Assembly: GCA_031430015.1 (NCBI GenBank)
Contig: JANPAR010000101.1
Location: 1 to 20,248, forward strand
Direction: 5' to 3'
Source: CANJDH01 sp031430015
Lineage (GTDB): Bacteria > Pseudomonadota > Gammaproteobacteria > Burkholderiales > JAEUOS01
Length of the DNA stretch: 20,248 nucleotides
Each line of letters starts with the position of its first letter. The stretch's first letter is position 1. A program made the position numbers and the translations under genes. Positions 1-8,098 of this stretch are shown here, piece by piece. Below the pieces are notes generated by a model, which was given only the letters and a program-made list of their open reading frames with translations, ran no database searches and was not told the DNA's origin.

Positions 1-105
1 TGGCTCTCACCAAAGGTTGCAGAGTCATGCGTGAATGATGTCTAGCGCCCCATACGAGGTGCCGCGTAACGCAATCATCGTGACGCACTCGCAGCAATTT
101 AGCGC

Positions 106-128
106 CGGGGAATACGGTACATTCCCCG
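106..128. promoter_or_regulatory. Perfect inverted repeat upstream of the molybdenum hydroxylase operon
   Basis: Arms CGGGGAAT (106-113) and ATTCCCCG (121-128) are exact reverse complements separated by 7 nt, ending 25 bp before the ATG of the first hydroxylase subunit. No T-run follows, so it is not a standard intrinsic terminator. The position suits an operator or a 5'-leader hairpin. The rest of 1-153 shows no convincing gene: all three forward frames are interrupted early. I see only a GAGGAG ribosome-binding site at about 143-148. The regulator is unknown. Confidence 0.4.
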
Positions 129-153
129 CCTTCACTGCTGACGAGGAGACGCC

Positions 154-675
154 ATGCCCGAATACACCATCAACCTTGACGGTGCCCGCCGCACTGTCAA
201 AGCACAGACCGACGAGCCGCTGCTCTATGCGCTGATCGACGGTCTCAAACTCAAGGGGCCGCGTTTTGGTTGCGGTGTTGCGCAGTGCGGCACCTGCACA
301 GTGTTGATTGACGGTGCTCCGGTGCGCTCTTGCGTTACCCCGGTGAGCTCGCTGGGCAACAAGGCGATACGCACGCTGGATGGCTTGGAGAAGAATGGCA
401 AGCCCCATCCGGTGCAGGCGGCATTTGCTGACGAGCAGGCAGCGCAGTGCGGCTATTGCTCGAATGGCTGGATCATGCATTCGGTGGCGCTGCTGGAAAA
501 AAATCCGCGCGCAAATGAGGCGCAGATACGCCAGGGCTTGGCGGGTGTGCAGTGCCGCTGCGGTACGCACATTGCCATTTTGAGGGCGGTGAAAAAAGCG
601 GGCGTCACGATGACCGCCGCCGCCAGTGGTGAAGCCGCCGTCGCCGAAGTTCAATCTGCTGCCCCTGCGGTGTAA
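154..675 (+). CDS. (2Fe-2S)-binding small subunit of a molybdenum hydroxylase (isoquinoline 1-oxidoreductase alpha-subunit-like)
   Basis: This 173-residue protein is the electron-transfer subunit of a xanthine-oxidase-family hydroxylase, passing electrons from the molybdenum site through two [2Fe-2S] clusters. The N-terminal plant-ferredoxin-type domain has C40, C45, C48 and C60. The C-terminal four-helix domain carries C99, C102, C134 and C136 in the typical QCGYC and QCRCG motifs. The length matches the stand-alone small subunits of the IorA type. A GAGGAG site precedes the ATG by about 5 nt. The stop lies 12 bp before the large-subunit gene, so the two form an operon. The acidic/alanine-rich tail after about residue 153 is not part of the domain. 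No FAD subunit is encoded nearby, which fits the IorAB subgroup. The family call is secure; the substrate is not known. Confidence 0.93.
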   Translation: MPEYTINLDGARRTVKAQTDEPLLYALIDGLKLKGPRFGCGVAQCGTCTVLIDGAPVRSCVTPVSSLGNKAIRTLDGLEKNGKPHPVQAAFADEQAAQCGYCSNGWIMHSVALLEKNPRANEAQIRQGLAGVQCRCGTHIAILRAVKKAGVTMTAAASGEAAVAEVQSAAPAV

Positions 676-687
676 AGGAGAACAGCC

Positions 688-3021
688 ATGAATGATCTGA
701 CTCTGAACCGCCGCGAATTTCTGCAAACCTCGGGCGCGCTGGTCGTGCAAGCCACCGGCATCTTCGCCGTGGGCGATGCTGCTGCGCAAGCCGCTGCTGG
801 CGCTGCCCCTGCCGTGCCCGTCATCGTCGGGCCGCATCCTTCCGCGCTCGACACCTGGATTCGCATCGCTGCCGATGGTGCCGTCACCGTCAACTCAGGC
901 AAGATGGATTGCGGGCAGGGCCTCGACTTGGCCTATGCGCAAATCGTGGCCGATGAACTCGATGTCGCGCTCGATAGCGTAACCGTGACACTGGGTAACA
1001 CGCGCTTGTCGCCGAATCAGGGCGGCGGCAGCGGCAGCACGGGCCTGCGCATGGGTGCCAAGCCTCTGCGCAACGCTGCGGCCGAAGCGCGCCGCGTGCT
1101 GGTCGAGTCTGCCGCCGCGAAGCTCGGCATAGCGGCCGACGCACTGGCAGTCGAGAATGGCCGCGTGTTTGTCAAAGCCGATCCTTCGAAGGGCGTGACC
1201 TACGCCGATTTGATCGGTGGCAAGAATTTCGAGACGTCCTTGAAATGGAACAACATCGTCGGCAACCCGATGGATGCGGCTGGCCAGGCCAAACCCAAAG
1301 ACCCGTCGCAATACAAGATCGTTGGCAAGGGTTTCAAGCGCCGCGACATTGCCGACAAGGTGAGCGCCAAGGAGTACTTCACCGCGCACATTCGCCCCGC
1401 CAATCTTTTGCATGCGCGCGCAGTGCGCCCGCGTGTGGCGGGGGCACAGCCGTTGTCGGTGGATGCGGCGTCAATTGCGTCGATCAAGGGCGCGAAGCAT
1501 TTTGTCAAAGGTGGCTTCGTGGCCGTGGTGGCCGAGACCGAGTGGGAAGCGATTCGCGCATCGCGTGCGCTCAAGGTGACCTGGAGCGATGTGCCAGGCT
1601 CATTGGGCGGCGGTGAAGAAAAGACTTTCGACTACATTCGCGCCGCCACACCGACCGCATCGAACGCGATTCCCATGTTCGGCGGCAAGAAAGACTACGA
1701 CGCCAAGCCCACACTCGAAGCGCTCGCCGTATCCAAGCGCGTAATCGAAGCCGAATACGAATGTGCGTTCCAGTCGCATGCGCGCATTTCACCTTCGTGC
1801 GGTGTGGTGGACGTGAAAGACGGCAAGGTCGAAGTCTGGGCCGACACGCAAAAGCCGCACTTCCTCCGTGACGGCATCGCCAAGTTTCTCGGCATCCCCG
1901 CTGCGAATGTGCAGGTCAAATGGATGCACGGTGCCGGCTCGTATGGCCGCTCGGACGCGGACGAAGCGCCGTATGAAGCCGCGCTGCTGTCGCAAGCCTT
2001 CGGCCGCCCGGTGCGCATGCAGTGGTCACGCGAGGAGGGCACGGCGTGGGATCCCAAAGCGCCAGCCGGCGTCATCACCATGAAGGCGGGACTGGACGAC
2101 GCCAACAACATCACCGGCTGGTACTTCAAGGCCAAGGGCTTCAACGGCTGGGACGTGCGCTTCACCGGCGAGAGCCCCGAGCACACGCTGGTCGGCATGC
2201 AGACCGGCCACAAGAAGTGGAACGCCTTCAACTTCAACACGCCTGAAGAGACCTACCAATTTCCCAAGCACGTGCATTGGTGGGAGACGGTGCCGCCTTA
2301 TCTGCAAGAGGCTTCGCCGATGCGCACCGCGCACATGCGCGCGCCGCAGGAGATGCAGACGCGCTTCGGGCAGGAGAGTTTTATCGATGAAGTCGCGCAT
2401 GCAACCGGCGTAGACCCACTCGCGTTCCGCTTGAAGCACCTCAAAGAGCCGCGCGAGATTGAGGTCGTGAAAGCTGCGGCGGAAAAACTCGGCTGGCAGC
2501 CGCGCAGTGGTAGCGAGATGGCAAGCCGCGCATCCACCCAGCGCGACAAAACCGCCAAGGTGCTCACCGGCCGTGGCATAGCGTTGCACTCGGGCTATCA
2601 GTCGTACGCGGCGGTTGCAGTCGAACTCGAAGTCAACCGCGACACGGGCCGCATCTGGGTCAAGAAGGTCGGCATCGGCCACGACTGCGGCCTGATGGTC
2701 AACCCGATCGGCGTGCAGGCCGCGCTCGAAGGCCAGATCATGCAGGGCATTAGCCGCTCGCTCTACGAAGAAGTGCATTTCAACGACAAGCGTGTCACCA
2801 GCGTGGACTGGAATACCTACCGCATTGCCAACATGGACGACATGCCGGGCAGCATTGAGTTGGCACTCATCAATCGCGTCGACCAGCCGATTGGCGGCGC
2901 AGGTGAGCCGGCCATCGTCTGTTTCCCGGCGGCGATTGCGAATGCGGTGTTTGATGCGACCGGGATTCGCATGCGGCGTTATCCGTTGACGCCGGCGCTG
3001 GTCAAGAAGCTGCTGGCCTGA
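688..3021 (+). CDS. Xanthine dehydrogenase-family molybdopterin-binding subunit, Tat-exported (isoquinoline 1-oxidoreductase beta-subunit-like)
   Basis: This 777-residue catalytic subunit would bind the molybdopterin cofactor and hydroxylate an aromatic heterocycle or aldehyde using water. The N terminus carries a twin-arginine signal (NRREFLQ, R8-R9) followed by an alanine-rich hydrophobic stretch, implying folded export to the periplasm together with the small subunit. A glycine-rich segment near residues 111-125 and the C-terminal GGAGEP motif are characteristic; E740 in it corresponds to the catalytic glutamate of the family. AAGGAG lies just before the ATG. Large subunits of the IorB type are of similar length and likewise lack a FAD partner, usually passing electrons to a cytochrome or other membrane carrier. 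No cytochrome gene or XdhC-like maturation gene is present here. Family is secure; 'isoquinoline' is only the nearest named relative. Confidence 0.92.
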   Translation: MNDLTLNRREFLQTSGALVVQATGIFAVGDAAAQAAAGAAPAVPVIVGPHPSALDTWIRIAADGAVTVNSGKMDCGQGLDLAYAQIVADELDVALDSVTVTLGNTRLSPNQGGGSGSTGLRMGAKPLRNAAAEARRVLVESAAAKLGIAADALAVENGRVFVKADPSKGVTYADLIGGKNFETSLKWNNIVGNPMDAAGQAKPKDPSQYKIVGKGFKRRDIADKVSAKEYFTAHIRPANLLHARAVRPRVAGAQPLSVDAASIASIKGAKHFVKGGFVAVVAETEWEAIRASRALKVTWSDVPGSLGGGEEKTFDYIRAATPTASNAIPMFGGKKDYDAKPTLEALAVSKRVIEAEYECAFQSHARISPSCGVVDVKDGKVEVWADTQKPHFLRDGIAKFLGIPAANVQVKWMHGAGSYGRSDADEAPYEAALLSQAFGRPVRMQWSREEGTAWDPKAPAGVITMKAGLDDANNITGWYFKAKGFNGWDVRFTGESPEHTLVGMQTGHKKWNAFNFNTPEETYQFPKHVHWWETVPPYLQEASPMRTAHMRAPQEMQTRFGQESFIDEVAHATGVDPLAFRLKHLKEPREIEVVKAAAEKLGWQPRSGSEMASRASTQRDKTAKVLTGRGIALHSGYQSYAAVAVELEVNRDTGRIWVKKVGIGHDCGLMVNPIGVQAALEGQIMQGISRSLYEEVHFNDKRVTSVDWNTYRIANMDDMPGSIELALINRVDQPIGGAGEPAIVCFPAAIANAVFDATGIRMRRYPLTPALVKKLLA

Positions 3022-3047
3022 CGCCCGCACGCATGGAACGGGAAACG

Positions 3048-3083
3048 AACGGTGCGGCGCAGATGCGCCGCACCGTTTTTTTT
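3048..3083 (+). terminator. Strong intrinsic terminator after the molybdenum hydroxylase operon
   Basis: The stem arms CGGTGCGGCGCA (3050-3061) and TGCGCCGCACCG (3064-3075) are perfectly complementary, extendable by the flanking AA/TT pairs. Eight T residues follow (3076-3083). It sits 27 bp after the hydroxylase stop codon and separates that operon from the ThDP-enzyme operon. A 13-bp unit (six T then CGAACCG) is tandemly repeated at 3078-3090 and 3091-3103. Confidence 0.9.
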
Positions 3084-3201
3084 CGAACCGTTTTTTCGAA
3101 CCGGAATCAATTGAACATAGGCTGTGTCGCTGAAACCCATGGTGGAAGCGGGTCTGCGGTAGATGTGGCACGCCAAGCAGTGTGAGTGAGTGCAAATGAA
3201 T

Positions 3202-3240
3202 GCGCGTAGCGACGCGCTGTCGTGCTTGTAAAATCGCGGC
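3202..3240 (+). promoter_or_regulatory. Possible promoter region of the ThDP-enzyme operon
   Basis: In the 302-bp gap between the hydroxylase stop and the next ATG, a -10-like TAAAAT occurs at 3229-3234 within the context GTAAAATCGCGG. Just upstream is a short inverted repeat, GCGCGT (3202-3207) and ACGCGC (3212-3217). I see no good -35 hexamer. Apart from this and the terminator the gap holds no gene I can support. Confidence 0.3.
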
Positions 3241-3323
3241 CACTATAGGCACTGCAGATGCACTGCGCAGCACCATACCCAACACAGCCCACGCACAACA
3301 CACCCCATACAGAACGCAACGCA

Positions 3324-5036
3324 ATGACAGAAAAATCAGAAATCACCGGCTCGCGGCTGTTCGCCGAGATGATGCAGGGGTATGGCGTAAGCCACGTGTT
3401 CTACATGCCGGCGATCCTGCTCGGTGGCCTGGCCGAAATGGAGGCGATGAACATTCGCCGCGTCATGACCCACGGCGAGAAGTCGGCGGCCTACATGGCC
3501 GATGGCTATGCGCGCGCCAGCGGCAAGCCGGGCGTCTGCTTGTCGCAGCAGATCGGGGCCTCGAACCTTGCCGCCGGACTGCGCGATGCCTACATGGCCA
3601 ATGCGCCGCTGATCGCCATCACCGGCGGCCCGCCGGTCAACGCGCATTACCGCAACGGCTATCAGGAAGTCGAGGACTTCGCGCAGTTCGATGCGGTGAC
3701 CAAATTCAACGCGCGGGTGGATGAGGTGTCGCGCCTGCCGGACTTGCTGCGTCAGGCGTTTCGTGCCGCGACCAGCGGCGCGCCCGGGCCGGTGCATTTG
3801 CAGATTCGCGGCCCGCACGGGCAGGCAGCGAATGCCAAGACCACACTGGCTCCGTTGGTGGAGCCGCAGTTCGCCCAGGTGCCGCCGTTTCGCCCGCGTG
3901 CCGAGGACGCGCAGGTTGCTGCTGCGCTGGCGTTGTTGATGCGCGCCGAGCGGCCCATCCTCGTCGCAGGGGGCGGGGTGACAGCCTCGCGCGCGCAGGT
4001 CGAACTGGTGGCCTTCGCCGAAAAGCTGCAGATTCCGGTAGCTACCTCGCTCAATGCCAAGGGTGCGATCAGCGAGACCCATCCGCTAGCGGTGGGCGTG
4101 AGTGGGCAGTATTCACGCGCCTGTGCCAACCAGGCGATCGTCGAAGCAGACATGGTGTTTTTCATCGGCAGTCATACGGGCGGGCAGGGCACGATTGACT
4201 GGTCGATCCCGCCGGCCGGCACGCGCGTGATTCAGCTCGATATTGATCCGCTCGAACTCGGCCGCAATTACCCGAATGCGGTATCGCTCCAGGGCGACGC
4301 CAAGGCAGTGCTCGAACAACTGATTGCGACCGCTGTGCCGCGCGGCGGTGCCGCGGTGACGGCGTGGACCGCAAGCACCGCGCAACTGGTGGGCGAGTGG
4401 CGCAGCGCCTTTGCCCCCCTGCTCAACTCAAACGCCACACCAATTCGCCCCGAGCGCATCTGCAAGGAAATCACTGACGCCCTGCCGCCGGACGGCGTGC
4501 TGGTGTCCGACACCGGGCATGCGGGCATGTGGACTGGCGCGATGGTCGACATCACGCATCCCGGCCAGCGCTATGTGCGCTGTGCCGGATCGATGGGGTG
4601 GGGCTTTCCCGGCGCGATGGGTGTCAAGTGCGCGTTGCCCGGCCAGACGGTGATCTGCTTTACCGGTGACGGCGCCTTCTACTATCACATCGGTGAGCTG
4701 GAAACGGCGGCGCGTTTCAACATCAACCTGATCGTGGTGGTCAACAACAATACCGCGCTCAATCAGGAAATTCCGCTCTGGGACAACGTCTACCCGGACA
4801 AGAGCGCCGCCAACGCGCGCACTGAAGAGCTGTGGAGCTTCAACAATACCGACTTCGCGCGCGTGGCCGAATCGTTCGGTTGCATCGGCATCCGCGTCAC
4901 CGATCCGCAAGACCTCCGGCCGGCCTTGCTGCGCGCCATCGGCCTCAATCGCCCGGTGGTGATCGACGTGGTGAGCGACGTCAAGGCGTTTGCACCCAAG
5001 GGATGGACGCCGAAGGGAGGCCGCGATGGATATTGA
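3324..5036 (+). CDS. Thiamine-diphosphate-dependent enzyme, acetolactate synthase large-subunit superfamily
   Basis: The 570-residue protein has the three-domain layout of the POX/acetolactate synthase superfamily: N-terminal pyrimidine-binding domain with the activating glutamate E52 (in HGEKSAAYMADGYARA), a central Rossmann-like domain, and a C-terminal ThDP domain whose GDG...NN motif spans about 448-476. Such enzymes decarboxylate a 2-oxo acid and either release or condense the activated aldehyde. The open frame extends upstream to an ATG at 3258, but those 22 residues are Pro/Thr/His-rich and match no family N terminus, so 3324 is preferred. No strong ribosome-binding site is visible for it. 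No IlvN-type regulatory subunit is adjacent, and the neighbours are SMP-30 proteins, so a catabolic role (for example benzoylformate decarboxylase-, carboligase- or IolD-like) is more likely than branched-chain amino acid synthesis. The exact reaction is unknown. Confidence 0.88.
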   Translation: MTEKSEITGSRLFAEMMQGYGVSHVFYMPAILLGGLAEMEAMNIRRVMTHGEKSAAYMADGYARASGKPGVCLSQQIGASNLAAGLRDAYMANAPLIAITGGPPVNAHYRNGYQEVEDFAQFDAVTKFNARVDEVSRLPDLLRQAFRAATSGAPGPVHLQIRGPHGQAANAKTTLAPLVEPQFAQVPPFRPRAEDAQVAAALALLMRAERPILVAGGGVTASRAQVELVAFAEKLQIPVATSLNAKGAISETHPLAVGVSGQYSRACANQAIVEADMVFFIGSHTGGQGTIDWSIPPAGTRVIQLDIDPLELGRNYPNAVSLQGDAKAVLEQLIATAVPRGGAAVTAWTASTAQLVGEWRSAFAPLLNSNATPIRPERICKEITDALPPDGVLVSDTGHAGMWTGAMVDITHPGQRYVRCAGSMGWGFPGAMGVKCALPGQTVICFTGDGAFYYHIGELETAARFNINLIVVVNNNTALNQEIPLWDNVYPDKSAANARTEELWSFNNTDFARVAESFGCIGIRVTDPQDLRPALLRAIGLNRPVVIDVVSDVKAFAPKGWTPKGGRDGY

Positions 5037-5919
5037 TCACACTACCCCGGCGCTGTTCCGCCTGGTGGACGAAGACCCTCCGCTCGATTGCATTGCGCAG
5101 GGCATGAGCTTTGGCGAGGGTCCGGTGTGGGACAAACGCAACGGCACGCTCTATTGGGTGGACATCATCGGCAACACACTGTGGCGCTGGCGCCCCGGTG
5201 TGGGACGTGAAGTAGTGCAAAAACCCTCGGGCCACATCAACGGCCTGACTTTTGATGCTGAGGGGCGGCTGCTGGTGGCCGGCTGGTGTACCCGCACCAT
5301 CCTGCGTCACGAGCACGACGGCAGCATCACGACGATCGCCTCCAAATGGGAGGGCAAGAAGTTCAATAGCCCGAACGACATCGTGATCCGCTCTGACGGT
5401 TCGATCTGGTGGACCGACTCGGCCGGCGGGCTGGTGATCCCCGGCATGGTCGCGCAGGACGTGCAGCGCTACATCGACGTGATGGGTGTGTACCGCCTCT
5501 CGCCTGACGGCAAGACTGTCGCGTTGGCGATTGCCGACTGCGCCTATCCCAATGGACTGGCCTTTACGCCAGACGAGAAGCAGCTGTATGTCAACGACAC
5601 GCGGCTTGGCAATATCCGCATTTTTGACGTGAATGATGATGGCACGCTCGGGCCGGGACGTCTGTTTCATACGCTGGTGGGTGCTGAGGGCGGTGTGGCC
5701 GACGGCATGAAGGTTGATGTCGAAGGCAACGTGTATTGCACCGGGCCGGGCGGCGTGCATGTGATCGCCCCTGACGGCAAGCTGCTCGGGCGCCTGCGCG
5801 TGCCGGGCCACTGTACCAACATGGGCTGGGGCGATGACGACTGGTGCTCGCTCTACATCACGACCTTCACCTCAGTCTTCAAGACGCGCACCAAGGTGCC
5901 TGGCATTGCGGTGGGATGA
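5026..5919 (+). CDS. SMP-30/gluconolactonase/LRE family protein with intact metal site
   Basis: This 297-residue six-bladed beta-propeller is expected to hydrolyse a sugar-acid or other lactone with a single divalent metal. The ligands of the family can all be located by motif: E31 in FGEGPVW, N117 in NSPNDIV, N176 in YPNGLAF and D226 in VADGMKVD. They match in order and spacing E18, N103, N154 and D204 of human SMP-30. The chosen ATG has a GGGAGG site 5 nt upstream and overlaps the end of the ThDP-enzyme gene by 11 bp, indicating translational coupling. A longer reading from 4990 adds only 12 basic residues. No signal peptide is seen, so it is probably cytoplasmic. Lactonase activity is likely; the substrate is unknown. 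Confidence 0.88.
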   Translation: MDIDHTTPALFRLVDEDPPLDCIAQGMSFGEGPVWDKRNGTLYWVDIIGNTLWRWRPGVGREVVQKPSGHINGLTFDAEGRLLVAGWCTRTILRHEHDGSITTIASKWEGKKFNSPNDIVIRSDGSIWWTDSAGGLVIPGMVAQDVQRYIDVMGVYRLSPDGKTVALAIADCAYPNGLAFTPDEKQLYVNDTRLGNIRIFDVNDDGTLGPGRLFHTLVGAEGGVADGMKVDVEGNVYCTGPGGVHVIAPDGKLLGRLRVPGHCTNMGWGDDDWCSLYITTFTSVFKTRTKVPGIAVG

Positions 5920-5925
5920 GAGACC

Positions 5926-6831
5926 ATGATGACAAACGTGTTTGAACGTGTCGCAGGGCCATTCCCCGGCGCACTGGGTGGTGTGGCGTGGGATGGGGAG
6001 GGTGTGCTTTTCAGCCTGATCGACGAGATGACGATCAAGAAATTTCATCCAGCGACCGGCAACGCCAGCGACTATCGTCTCTACACCGGGCGCGTCAACG
6101 GCATTGCGCATGACGCAGGCACCGGCATCGTCTATGCCTGCCAGGAGGGTGGACGCCGCGTGATTCAGTATCTGCCGGACGGCAGCGCCACTATCACCAC
6201 CACGCGCTTCAACGGTGCAGTGCACAACCACCCGGCCGATCTCACCCTCGACCGTGCCGGGCGCATATGGTTTTCCGATCCGCACAACGGCGTGCAGGCG
6301 TTCGGGCCGCAGGTGTTTCCACCGCTGGAGCACGCCTCGGTGCTGCGCCTGGAGCGAGACGACCGCCGTGCTTGGGTAATTCGCCGCGTCACCTTTGATA
6401 CCGCTGCGCCACGTGCGGTGCTGTTATCGAACGACGAGAAGACGCTCTATGTGTCGGAGGGCACGACCGAGAGCGCCGCGCCGCGCGAACTGCGTGCTTA
6501 CCCAGTCAATGCCGATGGCAGTGTTGGGCACTATGTGGTGCTCCACACTTTCGGCAAAGATCATCGCGGTGCACAGCGCGGCATCGAAGGCGTGTGCCTC
6601 GATCACGAAAACAACGTCATCGCGGTGGGCGGCTGGCGCAAGAGCGGACCGGGGCCGCTGGTGTATGTGTTCGCACCCGACGGCCGCCTGCTCGAAACCC
6701 ATCCGCTGCCGTGCGATGCCCCGGTGCGCTGTGCGTTCGGCGATGCCGACGGCGCGCGTCTGTATGTGACCGGCGGGGATGGCTGCCTGTATGCCGGGCG
6801 GATTGGCAAGCGGCGCGGGAGGGTGGCTTAG
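5926..6831 (+). CDS. SMP-30/gluconolactonase-like beta-propeller with degenerate metal site
   Basis: This 301-residue protein follows the previous SMP-30 gene after 6 bp and shares its blade pattern (for example DLTLDRAGRIWFSDP and NDEKTLYVSEG), so it belongs to the same superfamily. By eye the four metal positions are changed. The FGEGPVW segment is replaced by LGGVAW without the glutamate, SPND by HPAD, YPNG by APRA, and the ADG aspartate by a glutamate in GIEGV. It may use a different chemistry, bind without catalysis, or partner the intact paralogue. Two ATG codons are adjacent (5926 and 5929) and either could be used. It is the last gene of the ThDP operon. The superfamily is fairly secure, the function unknown. 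Confidence 0.78.
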   Translation: MMTNVFERVAGPFPGALGGVAWDGEGVLFSLIDEMTIKKFHPATGNASDYRLYTGRVNGIAHDAGTGIVYACQEGGRRVIQYLPDGSATITTTRFNGAVHNHPADLTLDRAGRIWFSDPHNGVQAFGPQVFPPLEHASVLRLERDDRRAWVIRRVTFDTAAPRAVLLSNDEKTLYVSEGTTESAAPRELRAYPVNADGSVGHYVVLHTFGKDHRGAQRGIEGVCLDHENNVIAVGGWRKSGPGPLVYVFAPDGRLLETHPLPCDAPVRCAFGDADGARLYVTGGDGCLYAGRIGKRRGRVA

Positions 6832-6834
6832 GTT

Positions 6835-6862
6835 ACGTCGCAAGCTGCTGCTTGCGCTACGT
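6835..6862. terminator. Hairpin between convergent operons, possible bidirectional terminator
   Basis: CGCAAGC (6839-6845) and GCTTGCG (6850-6856) form a 7-bp stem with a TGCT loop. The stem can be lengthened by ACGT pairs across a 2-nt bulge. It lies in the 50-bp gap between the SMP-30 stop (+) and the cupin stop (-). There is no T-run on either strand, so the terminator reading is tentative. Confidence 0.4.
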
Positions 6863-6881
6863 GGCCGCGGCGCTGCCGCTG

Positions 6882-7442
6882 TCAGTCGCGCCGCGCGTCG
6901 TGCGATGACACTGCGACGATGCAAGGCTGATCGCTGCGATTGCTCCAGGCATGGCGCGTGCCGCGCTGCACGATGGTGTCGCGCGCGCCCAGCGTCACCG
7001 CTTCGTTGTCGAGCACCAGCGTGACCTTGCCGGCGATCACCACGCACAGATCGAGCGTATGTGTCTGCTGCATGTAAGGGTGCGGCGCATCAGGCGCAAA
7101 GCGGCAGGCCTGCGGCGAACCGGAAGCGGCGAAGTACGCGCGCACAGCCGCTTCGCTGATGGTGCCGCGCCAGCTGGCATCGGGCGGGAGCGTGACCACA
7201 TGAAATACCATGCCGTTGCGCGGTGGATCAAGCGAGCGTGGCAGGCTCGCCACCCATGCAGCACTGCGCGGGCGCGCCGGTGTGGTGTCCGTGGCCCAGA
7301 TGCGGGTACACGAGAAGCCGGGGCGTGCCGGATCATGCAGCGCATCGTCCACCAGCGCATCGGCAAGCGCATACGAAAGGTCATTCGGCCCGTCGACGCT
7401 GATGATGCGCCGCACTGCGCGCGCGAAAGTCGGGGCAGTCAT
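6882..7442 (-). CDS. Cupin domain-containing protein (downstream copy)
   Basis: The 186-residue protein has a single C-terminal cupin barrel at about residues 118-176, with the conserved pattern H128-T-x-D, G138, LVLD, the turn before D155, VQRG and HAWSN. The N-terminal 110 residues are not recognisable. It overlaps the upstream cupin gene by four bases (ATGA), so the two are translationally coupled. The same motif order occurs at the same residue positions in that neighbour, showing an old tandem duplication. Cupins of this sort can be isomerases, dioxygenases or ligand sensors; the usual HxH metal pair is not evident here. It is the last gene of the minus-strand run. Function unknown. Confidence 0.8.
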   Translation of the reverse strand: MTAPTFARAVRRIISVDGPNDLSYALADALVDDALHDPARPGFSCTRIWATDTTPARPRSAAWVASLPRSLDPPRNGMVFHVVTLPPDASWRGTISEAAVRAYFAASGSPQACRFAPDAPHPYMQQTHTLDLCVVIAGKVTLVLDNEAVTLGARDTIVQRGTRHAWSNRSDQPCIVAVSSHDARRD

Positions 7443-8041
7443 CGCGGGACGCCTTCATCCGGCGCAGCGTCGTCCGGCTCAACGCCCGCCTCAACGCCCC
7501 CCAGCATGATGAAGGCCATCAGGCTCGGCTGATTCGGGTTGGTCCAACCGTGCCAGTTGCCCAGTTGCACGACGGTATCGCCCGGCTGCATCGCGTAACG
7601 GCCGTCGTCGAGGATCAGCGTGCGCTCGCCTTCCATCACGATGCCGACATCGACCGTGTGCGATTTGTGGATGGGCGAGCTGAAGGCATTCTGCCCGCCG
7701 CGATCAAGCGTCGCGCTGGTGGCGCGCTTTTTCGGCGGGTGCAGCGGCACCGCACTCGTATCGGCGGCAGGGTCGTAGCCCGGCTCGCGCCCGGCTGACT
7801 GCACCACGCGCAAATGCCCGCCGCACTCCGGCGGTTCGAACGAAAACGGCAGGTTGCCGTCGTCGCGCTCGCCCGTGATGGTGGCGGGGCAGTCGAATAC
7901 CCACACCTCGGTCATGCCGGCGCTGGCAGCCACCTTGCCTACATGCACGCTCGGCGCGGCGCCATCGAACAAGACCTTCGAGCGGCCATCCGCGTCATTG
8001 CCGGTGACGACGCGGCGGACCGGTTTCATCTTCAGTGCCAT
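7439..8041 (-). CDS. Cupin domain-containing protein (upstream copy)
   Basis: This 200-residue cupin carries its barrel at about residues 118-180 (SPIHKSHTVD, GIVMEGERTLILDD, GDTVVQLGNWHGWTN) and is paralogous to the gene directly downstream. H125 and H128 precede the conserved aspartate. AGGA lies 7 nt before the ATG. It is separated by 57 bp from the Bug receptor gene upstream and is probably co-transcribed with it. The gap includes a 9-bp tandem repeat (ATCGGATCA at 8084-8092 and 8093-8101) whose second copy includes the receptor's stop codon. The reaction is unknown. Similar cupins often accompany catabolic genes, which fits the context. Confidence 0.82.
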   Translation of the reverse strand: MALKMKPVRRVVTGNDADGRSKVLFDGAAPSVHVGKVAASAGMTEVWVFDCPATITGERDDGNLPFSFEPPECGGHLRVVQSAGREPGYDPAADTSAVPLHPPKKRATSATLDRGGQNAFSSPIHKSHTVDVGIVMEGERTLILDDGRYAMQPGDTVVQLGNWHGWTNPNQPSLMAFIMLGGVEAGVEPDDAAPDEGVPR

Positions 8042-8098
8042 GCCGGGGTCCTGCGCGCAAATGACGGGTGGGGGTTCGAGCCCATCGGATCAATCGGA

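Noticed and set aside
25..837. 270-residue minus-strand open frame across the window start
   Set aside because: Antisense to the [2Fe-2S] subunit, whose eight cysteines are all in place; no family motif in this frame.
3258..3323. Upstream ATG start for the ThDP enzyme
   Set aside because: The added 22 residues are low-complexity Pro/Thr/His and match no family N terminus; the ATG at 3324 gives a normal start.
2026..3324. 432-residue minus-strand open frame
   Set aside because: Antisense to the molybdenum hydroxylase large subunit and runs through its terminator; composition is unlike a real protein.
3324..5036. Calling the ThDP enzyme IlvB/IlvI for branched-chain amino acid synthesis
   Set aside because: No regulatory subunit or ilvC is adjacent and the gene overlaps an SMP-30 gene, so a biosynthetic name is not supported.
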